Shown: piece by piece, positions 60,073-64,000 of the stretch
Numbering within the stretch: position 1 is the stretch's first letter
How the letters are laid out: each line of letters begins with the position of its first letter
Source of the DNA: Sinorhizobium americanum
GTDB lineage: Bacteria > Pseudomonadota > Alphaproteobacteria > Rhizobiales > Rhizobiaceae
Direction: 5' to 3'
Length of the DNA stretch: 64,000 bases
NCBI RefSeq assembly: GCF_001651855.1
Contig: NZ_LNQC01000056.1
Location: forward strand, 124,001 to 188,000
The notes under the pieces: model-generated
The model's input: only the letters and a program-made list of their open reading frames with translations
What the model was told of the DNA's origin: nothing
The model's database searches: none
Made by a program: the position numbers and the translations under genes

Positions 60073-60642
60073 GTGACCGATTGGTTCTTCGACCCGCTTC
60101 TCCCGCTCCATTACGAGATGATCGTCATCGATATCCCGTGGCCGTTCGATCTCTACAGCGACGCCGGCGCGAAAAAGTCTGCGTCTGCTCAGTATGAGAC
60201 CATGACGACCGAGCAGATCCTCGACCTGCCAGTCGGGCAGCTCGCGAGCATGGATTGCTTGATTTACTCATGGGCGACCGCGCCGCATCTCCCGCTCGCC
60301 ATCGAGTGCCTGAAGGCATGGGGCTTCGAATACAAGAGCTTCATGACCTGGCGGAAGACGACGGCAGCCGGCAAGGTTCGCATGGGAACCGGCTACCGTG
60401 TCCGCACGACCGGCGAGATCGTGCTTGTCGGCACGCTCGGCAACCCGAAGCAATCCCATGTGCCGCCGACCATCTTCGACGGCGTGGCGCGCGAGCACAG
60501 CCGCAAGCCAGATGAGTTCTATGACCTCTGCGATCGGGTGATGCCGCACGCGCGGCGCGCTGACGTATTCGCTCGAGAGAGCCGCGCCGGCTGGCATGCG
60601 TTCGGGAACCAGGCGACCAAATTCGATGAGGTGGCTGCATGA
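60073..60642 (+). CDS. MT-A70-family adenine methyltransferase
   Basis: A 189-residue protein from GTG 60073 (GAGGTGAG upstream). The motif MIVIDIPWPF is the DPPW catalytic motif in the DIPW form. YETMTTEQILDLPVGQL, YSWATAPHLPLAIECLKAWGF and MGTGYRVRTTGEIVLVGTLG are all typical of phage MT-A70-like N6-adenine DNA methyltransferases. HSRKPDEFYDLCDRVMP is the closing signature. It would methylate adenine in phage or host DNA. The target sequence is unknown. It overlaps the next gene by 4 bp (ATGA). Confidence 0.88.
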   Translation: MTDWFFDPLLPLHYEMIVIDIPWPFDLYSDAGAKKSASAQYETMTTEQILDLPVGQLASMDCLIYSWATAPHLPLAIECLKAWGFEYKSFMTWRKTTAAGKVRMGTGYRVRTTGEIVLVGTLGNPKQSHVPPTIFDGVAREHSRKPDEFYDLCDRVMPHARRADVFARESRAGWHAFGNQATKFDEVAA

Positions 60643-60845
60643 TCCCGCTCAGCCACGCTGACAAGCGTCTATCTCGCTCGGCCGCCATGAGCGGCAAGAT
60701 GGATGAACGCCAGGCACTCGCTGCCATCATCCTCTGGAATTCAGGTCATTTCGACACATTCGACATCGCCCAGGTGCTCTCCTGCGGAGAAGACGCCGTG
60801 TGCCGGACCCTGCACGCTGCACGTCATGTAGGGAAGGGCGGTTGA
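60639..60845 (+). CDS. Small HTH-like phage protein
   Basis: A 68-residue protein. MDERQALAAIILWNSGHFDTFDIAQVLSCGEDAVCRTLHAAR reads as a tri-helical HTH with DIAQVLSCGEDAVCRTLH as helices 2 and 3, typical of a sigma-70-region-4-like or CRP-like fold. A role as a small regulator is inferred. It is coupled to genes on both sides by ATGA and TGATG overlaps. Confidence 0.65.
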   Translation: MIPLSHADKRLSRSAAMSGKMDERQALAAIILWNSGHFDTFDIAQVLSCGEDAVCRTLHAARHVGKGG

Positions 60846-61723
60846 TGGCCGTGAACGCTTACTTCATCGAAGGCCCAGCGCTGATCTCGTTCTCTGGCGG
60901 GCGCACCTCGGCATACATGCTCTATCAGATCCTGCAGGCGCATGGCGGGAAGCTGGCGGATGATGTGATTGTCTGCTTCGCCAATACCGGCAAGGAACGT
61001 GAGGAAACTCTTCGCTTCGTCTACGAATGCGGCTCTCGTTGGAACGTCAAAATCCATTGGGTCGAATGGCGGCGGGGAAAGCCAATATACGAAGAAGTCG
61101 GCTTCAACAGCGCCAGCCGCAACGGCGAGCCCTTTGCTGATCTGATCGCGTGGAAACAGCGCCTCCCTAACGGTTTCGAGCGATGGTGCACCGAGTTCCT
61201 CAAAGTCAAGGTCATGTTCTCCTTGGTCGAAGACAAACTCAGTCTGAAACCGGGAGAGTTTACCGAGGTCATAGGACTTCGGGACGATGAGGGGATTCGC
61301 ATCTTTCGCGGCCTTGAGGCTGCCGAGAAACACGGCCGCCGTGTTGCTTACCCGCTGGCCCGTTCGAAGGTCCGTAAACCTGACATCTGGAAATTCTGGC
61401 TTGGCGAGAATCGAGACCCGAAACGCCTCACGCATCCGTTGCCGCAAGGGTTCGACTTAGGTCTCTACCCGTGGGAGGGGAACTGCACCCTATGCTTCCA
61501 GAAAGGGAAAGGCATCCGAAAGCGGATCATCCGCGACAACCCTTCGGAGGCGCCATGGTGGATTTACCAAGAAGCCAGCCAGAACGGTTGGTTCGATAAG
61601 CGCGATCTCGTCGCGGAATTGGTCGCCCAGGTCCGAGCCAACCCCAGCTTTTTCGATGCCGACGACGACATGGATTACGACGTCGAGTGCGGCCTTCATT
61701 GCCCCTCGGAGGTAGCAGCATGA
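60845..61723 (+). CDS. Phosphoadenosine phosphosulfate reductase-family (PP-loop) protein
   Basis: The protein has 292 residues from the ATG at 60845. The PP-loop is LISFSGGRTSAYM, then VIVCFANTGKEREETLRFV and KVKVMFSLVEDKLSL. A cysteine pair stands in NCTLCFQKGKG, and a further Cys precedes the C-terminus. Phage members of this family are related to the DndC/TmcA-like adenylating sulfur-transfer enzymes, so nucleic-acid modification is possible, but sulfate assimilation is unlikely in a phage. The substrate is unknown. Confidence 0.85.
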   Translation: MAVNAYFIEGPALISFSGGRTSAYMLYQILQAHGGKLADDVIVCFANTGKEREETLRFVYECGSRWNVKIHWVEWRRGKPIYEEVGFNSASRNGEPFADLIAWKQRLPNGFERWCTEFLKVKVMFSLVEDKLSLKPGEFTEVIGLRDDEGIRIFRGLEAAEKHGRRVAYPLARSKVRKPDIWKFWLGENRDPKRLTHPLPQGFDLGLYPWEGNCTLCFQKGKGIRKRIIRDNPSEAPWWIYQEASQNGWFDKRDLVAELVAQVRANPSFFDADDDMDYDVECGLHCPSEVAA

Positions 61724-61911
61724 CACTCGAAGACGCAGCCGACGCCGTCCGAGCCTACATCAAGGAGAAGGGCTATGAAGGTGGCCGCTACCGATCCGAA
61801 TGGCTGGACATTGTCGATGAAGCCGTAACCGAGATCCGCGTGGAATTGGCGAACGGTCCAGTCGTCTTCGGGAAAGCTCCTGTTTGGGGTGAGCAGGAGG
61901 CGGTTGAGTGA
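61720..61911 (+). CDS. Small acidic phage protein
   Basis: A 63-residue protein (TLEDAADAVRAYIKEKGYEGGRYRSEWLDIVDEAVTEIRVEL), mostly helix. No family is recognised. It overlaps the PAPS-reductase-like gene by 4 bp and the next gene by 4 bp. Confidence 0.55.
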   Translation: MTLEDAADAVRAYIKEKGYEGGRYRSEWLDIVDEAVTEIRVELANGPVVFGKAPVWGEQEAVE

Positions 61912-62657
61912 GCATAATCGCCACCGCTTTGAAGCACATGCTCGCCGCCGGCATGGATCACGATGCGATTGTCGCTGCCGTCGCCGAGATGGAACGCGAC
62001 ATCGCGCCGGCCGTCGACCATGCTGCGGATAAGCGGCGGGAGTGGGATCGCGAACGGAAGCGGAAACAGCGGAATTCCTCTTTGTCCGGTGGAAGTCCGG
62101 TGGAAACGGGTGGAAATCAGGTGGACGCGGAAATCCTTTCCGCCCCTGAGGTTCCCCCCCACACCCCCCTTCCTAACCCCTCCAATCCTATTCCCCCTTC
62201 GCCCCCTAAAGGGGGCTCTTCCCCCGCCGAAGTCGATCAGGTCGTCACGGCTTTTTCGGACATGGCTCGCCAGGCCGGTCTTTCGGTGCCCAAGGCCATC
62301 ACGGCTTCTCGCCGTCGGTCGCTGCTGCTGCGGATCGAGGAACACGGCTTGCCGGCCGTCCTCGACGCCATCGAGCGCATTGGCCGCAGCCGCTTCTGCC
62401 GCGGCGAGAACGATCGAGGATGGCGCGCCGATCTCGACTTCCTCTGCCAGCCGAAGAGCTTCGTATCGATCCTCGAAGGCAAATACGACGATCGGCCATC
62501 GCATCCGCAGCAAGCGCCACCGCGCCCCCAGAGCCCCTCCATGCAGCGCCACCACGAAATCCACTCAAGGCTGAAACGAGAACTCTACGGTGAACCAGAT
62601 GACGAATTTGCCGGCACGACTGTCGACCTTGCAGCAGGAGATTTCCGCTCTCACTGA
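61908..62657 (+). CDS. Phage replication-type protein (helix-rich, DnaT/O-like)
   Basis: A 249-residue protein from GTG 61908. The N-terminal helices (IIATALKHMLAAGMDHDAIVAAVAEME) are followed by a very basic stretch (KRREWDRERKRKQRN). A Pro/Ser-rich linker comes next. The C-terminal domain has SRRRSLLLRIEEHGLPAVLDAIERIGRS, then GWRADLDFLCQPKSFVSILEGKYD. The last pattern (W-RADLDFLxxPxxFxxxLEGxY) is typical of phage replisome organiser or helicase-loader partners. A replication role is likely, by family resemblance only. Confidence 0.65.
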   Translation: MSIIATALKHMLAAGMDHDAIVAAVAEMERDIAPAVDHAADKRREWDRERKRKQRNSSLSGGSPVETGGNQVDAEILSAPEVPPHTPLPNPSNPIPPSPPKGGSSPAEVDQVVTAFSDMARQAGLSVPKAITASRRRSLLLRIEEHGLPAVLDAIERIGRSRFCRGENDRGWRADLDFLCQPKSFVSILEGKYDDRPSHPQQAPPRPQSPSMQRHHEIHSRLKRELYGEPDDEFAGTTVDLAAGDFRSH

Positions 62658-63378
62658 GAAGCTCGGCCCGGCCAGTGCCGACGAGATCGGCCAGTGCATC
62701 GAAGGCCTCATGAGCGGCGGCATGCGGGTCTCCGAAAGCATCACCGCGGCGAACCCCGTCGAGGAATACCGCCTCTCGCTGCGGAACGTCCCGGTCTACG
62801 GCCTGCGCCGAGCCTACGTGAAGCTCAAGCGCGGCGAATACGAAAACATCAACCTGGCCTTCATCCCGCTGCCGGCGGAACTGGCGGCCATGGCGAATGC
62901 CGAGTGCCGAATCCTGCGTGAGGACCGCATCCGCAAGCAGGAGACGCTTCGCGCGATCGAGGACAGCGTGAGCAGGACGTTGCCGAGCGCTCATGGTCTG
63001 ATGGACTTGCGTGTCACCCAGCGCGAGCGCGCCAACGAACTGGCGGCCAAAGGCTTCTATCTGGTCGCCCAGGGCGTCGATCATCAGGAGTTCGCGACGC
63101 TAGCCAGGTCGAGGGAACTGCCGGCCGGCTCAATCCTCCTTTGGGCCATCGACGAGGTCTGGTCGCCGATCGCGGTCCGCGTGAACCGGAGCGCCATGCA
63201 CACGCGCCTGAAGGTCCAAGCAGCCGAACCGATATCGCCTGAGCGGGCCGACGAGATCGCCCGCATGTTGGCGCTTCCCGATGCTCGCGAGGTCAGCGCC
63301 GAGCAGATGGCTTACCGCCGCAAGGCGCAGGAGGACATTGACGCCGTAGAGCCAGTGGAAGAGGAGCGCGCAGCATGA
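62590..63378 (+). CDS. Phage protein of unknown function
   Basis: A 262-residue protein. GTG at 62590 overlaps the replication-type gene by 68 bp, and an ATG at 62599 is equally possible. LSTLQQEISALTEKLGPASADEIGQCIEGLMSGGM is helical, NVPVYGLRRAYVKLKRGEYENINLAFIPLPAELAAM mixed, and FATLARSRELPAGSILLWAIDEVW near the centre. It shows no known motif. Proteins with this N-terminal pattern are regularly found next to replication genes in alphaproteobacterial prophages. Confidence 0.65.
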   Translation: MNQMTNLPARLSTLQQEISALTEKLGPASADEIGQCIEGLMSGGMRVSESITAANPVEEYRLSLRNVPVYGLRRAYVKLKRGEYENINLAFIPLPAELAAMANAECRILREDRIRKQETLRAIEDSVSRTLPSAHGLMDLRVTQRERANELAAKGFYLVAQGVDHQEFATLARSRELPAGSILLWAIDEVWSPIAVRVNRSAMHTRLKVQAAEPISPERADEIARMLALPDAREVSAEQMAYRRKAQEDIDAVEPVEEERAA

Positions 63379-63812
63379 CCACGCATGACCCGGCATTCAT
63401 CGAAGCAGCCGCGAAGCTTTGGAGGGACGGACTGTCAGCCTCGAAAATCGCCAAGGCTCTCGGCGGCAGCCGCAACGTTTTCGTCGGAATTGCCTACCGC
63501 AACCGGGACTTGTTTCCGAAACGGACGAAGCGAAAGCTACAAGTTAGGGCGCCGGCGCCACGCGTTCGTAAATCGCTGCAATTGCCCGCGCCCGCGTCGG
63601 CGTCTGCTGCGATCGAGGTCGGAATTTCGGCCATGGCGGACGGCGCCGAGCGGCTGCCTACCTCAAAGCAGCTTCATGAACTGAAGGCCGGTCAGTGCTG
63701 CTGGCCAATCAATAATGGCGGTCCGTATCTGTTCTGTGCAGCGGAAACGACAGGCCGCTACTGCAGCAACCACGCGGCAAGGTCCTTGAAGAAGAACGAG
63801 GTGCAGGAATGA
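63375..63812 (+). CDS. GcrA-like cell-cycle regulator
   Basis: A 145-residue protein. The N-terminal GcrA DNA-binding domain reads LWRDGLSASKIAKALGGSRNVFVGIAYRN (family: W-x-GLSAxQIAxxLG-x-SRNAVIGKxHR). The C-terminal domain has LKAGQCCWPINNGGPYLFCAAETTGRYCSNHAAR, the family CxWP, FC and YCxxH signature that binds the sigma-70 RNA polymerase. Host GcrA of Caulobacter activates promoters with methylated GANTC. A phage copy suggests takeover of methylation-dependent transcription. It is coupled to both neighbours by ATGA. Confidence 0.85.
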   Translation: MTTHDPAFIEAAAKLWRDGLSASKIAKALGGSRNVFVGIAYRNRDLFPKRTKRKLQVRAPAPRVRKSLQLPAPASASAAIEVGISAMADGAERLPTSKQLHELKAGQCCWPINNGGPYLFCAAETTGRYCSNHAARSLKKNEVQE

Positions 63813-64000
63813 GAAGATCACGTTGGTATGCAATCAGGGTTGCGCCAGGTTACCAGCGCATGGCCGCCGCCGACGATCGGCTGCCGGAAAGCCGGCGCAT
63901 GGAGTCGATCATCGAGCGGAACTGCCGCAAGGATGGCTTCGACATCTTCATGCCCTCGTTCTACGCCGAACTGAAACACCACAGGACGAACAAGCTCATC
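63809..64000 (+). CDS. NusG/RfaH-type antiterminator, N-terminal part (truncated by window)
   Basis: The first 64 residues: WYAIRVAPGYQRMA, then MESIIERNCRKDGFDIFMPSFYAELKHHRTNKLI. This is the NGN domain of NusG-family proteins (W-Y-x-x-R-x-x-P, then EGF-x-x-F-x-P). In phages such genes promote elongation through terminators in late or early operons. The C-terminal KOW domain lies outside the window. It overlaps the GcrA-like stop (ATGA). Confidence 0.8.
   Translation, partial: MRRSRWYAIRVAPGYQRMAAADDRLPESRRMESIIERNCRKDGFDIFMPSFYAELKHHRTNKLI

Noticed and set aside
59795-60076. Plus-strand ORF opposite the proline-rich gene
   Set aside because: The minus-strand frame has a perfect GGAGG site and coherent composition, while the plus-strand frame is its shadow.

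Overview
The window looks like chromosome of a Rhizobiales bacterium, most probably the Sinorhizobium/Ensifer group. The reasons are the high-GC coding sequence, an HlyU-family protein, a PrsD/PrsE-like type I secretion pair, many class III nucleotide cyclases fused to TPR, receiver or hydrolase domains, and prophage genes of alphaproteobacterial type (GapR-like, GcrA-like). No rRNA genes or CRISPR array were seen.

Layout. (1) 1-3204 is the end of an integrated element: an HTH protein, a RepA-like ATPase and a tyrosine integrase, closed by a 3' fragment of a tRNA-Leu(UAA) gene that marks the attachment site. (2) 3238-16023 is ordinary housekeeping chromosome: threonine dehydratase, HlyU, periplasmic cyclic-nucleotide phosphodiesterase, a diguanylate cyclase, a divergent Lrp/alanine dehydrogenase pair, and a sulfur and amino-acid group (sulfurtransferase, AlaX editing protein, cysteine synthase). 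(3) 16024-20490 is a decay zone with a doubly frameshifted CusF gene, other remnants, an IS256-type transposase stub, a 61-bp palindrome and an orphan TadG-like pilus gene. (4) 20491-30377 holds a methyltransferase, a flavin monooxygenase and a type I secretion locus (HlyD adaptor, ABC exporter, 1368-residue adhesin-like substrate with an exact 549-bp repeat). (5) 30975-43123 is a signalling cluster: a four-GAF histidine kinase, a receiver, a receiver-cyclase, and a series of cyclase/TPR paralogues. Three of these are broken, one by an in-frame amber codon, one by a frameshift at a G6 run and one by an internal deletion. (6) 43204-46589 holds a second integrase next to tRNA-Asn, two small host genes and tRNA-Cys. 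(7) 46624 to the right edge is the early half of a lambda-like prophage.

Prophage logic. A leftward operon runs from 53795 to 46624 (small proteins, Gp157-like, Bet recombinase, HNH protein, excisionase-like protein, integrase). It starts at a strong promoter covered by 16-bp operators of the form ATAGG-N6-CCTAT. The same operators lie between a CI-like repressor (leftward) and a Cro-like gene (rightward). The rightward operon encodes a GapR-domain protein, a small-membrane-protein/structured-RNA segment, a GIY-YIG-type protein, an MT-A70 adenine methyltransferase, a PAPS-reductase-like protein, a replication-type protein, a GcrA-like regulator and a NusG-like antiterminator. Two points stand out: an S24-fold protein lacking the catalytic serine beside the repressor, and a run of hairpins whose first two loops display CCTCCTCCC, like the rhizobial anti-Shine-Dalgarno (cuckoo / alpha-r14) small RNAs.
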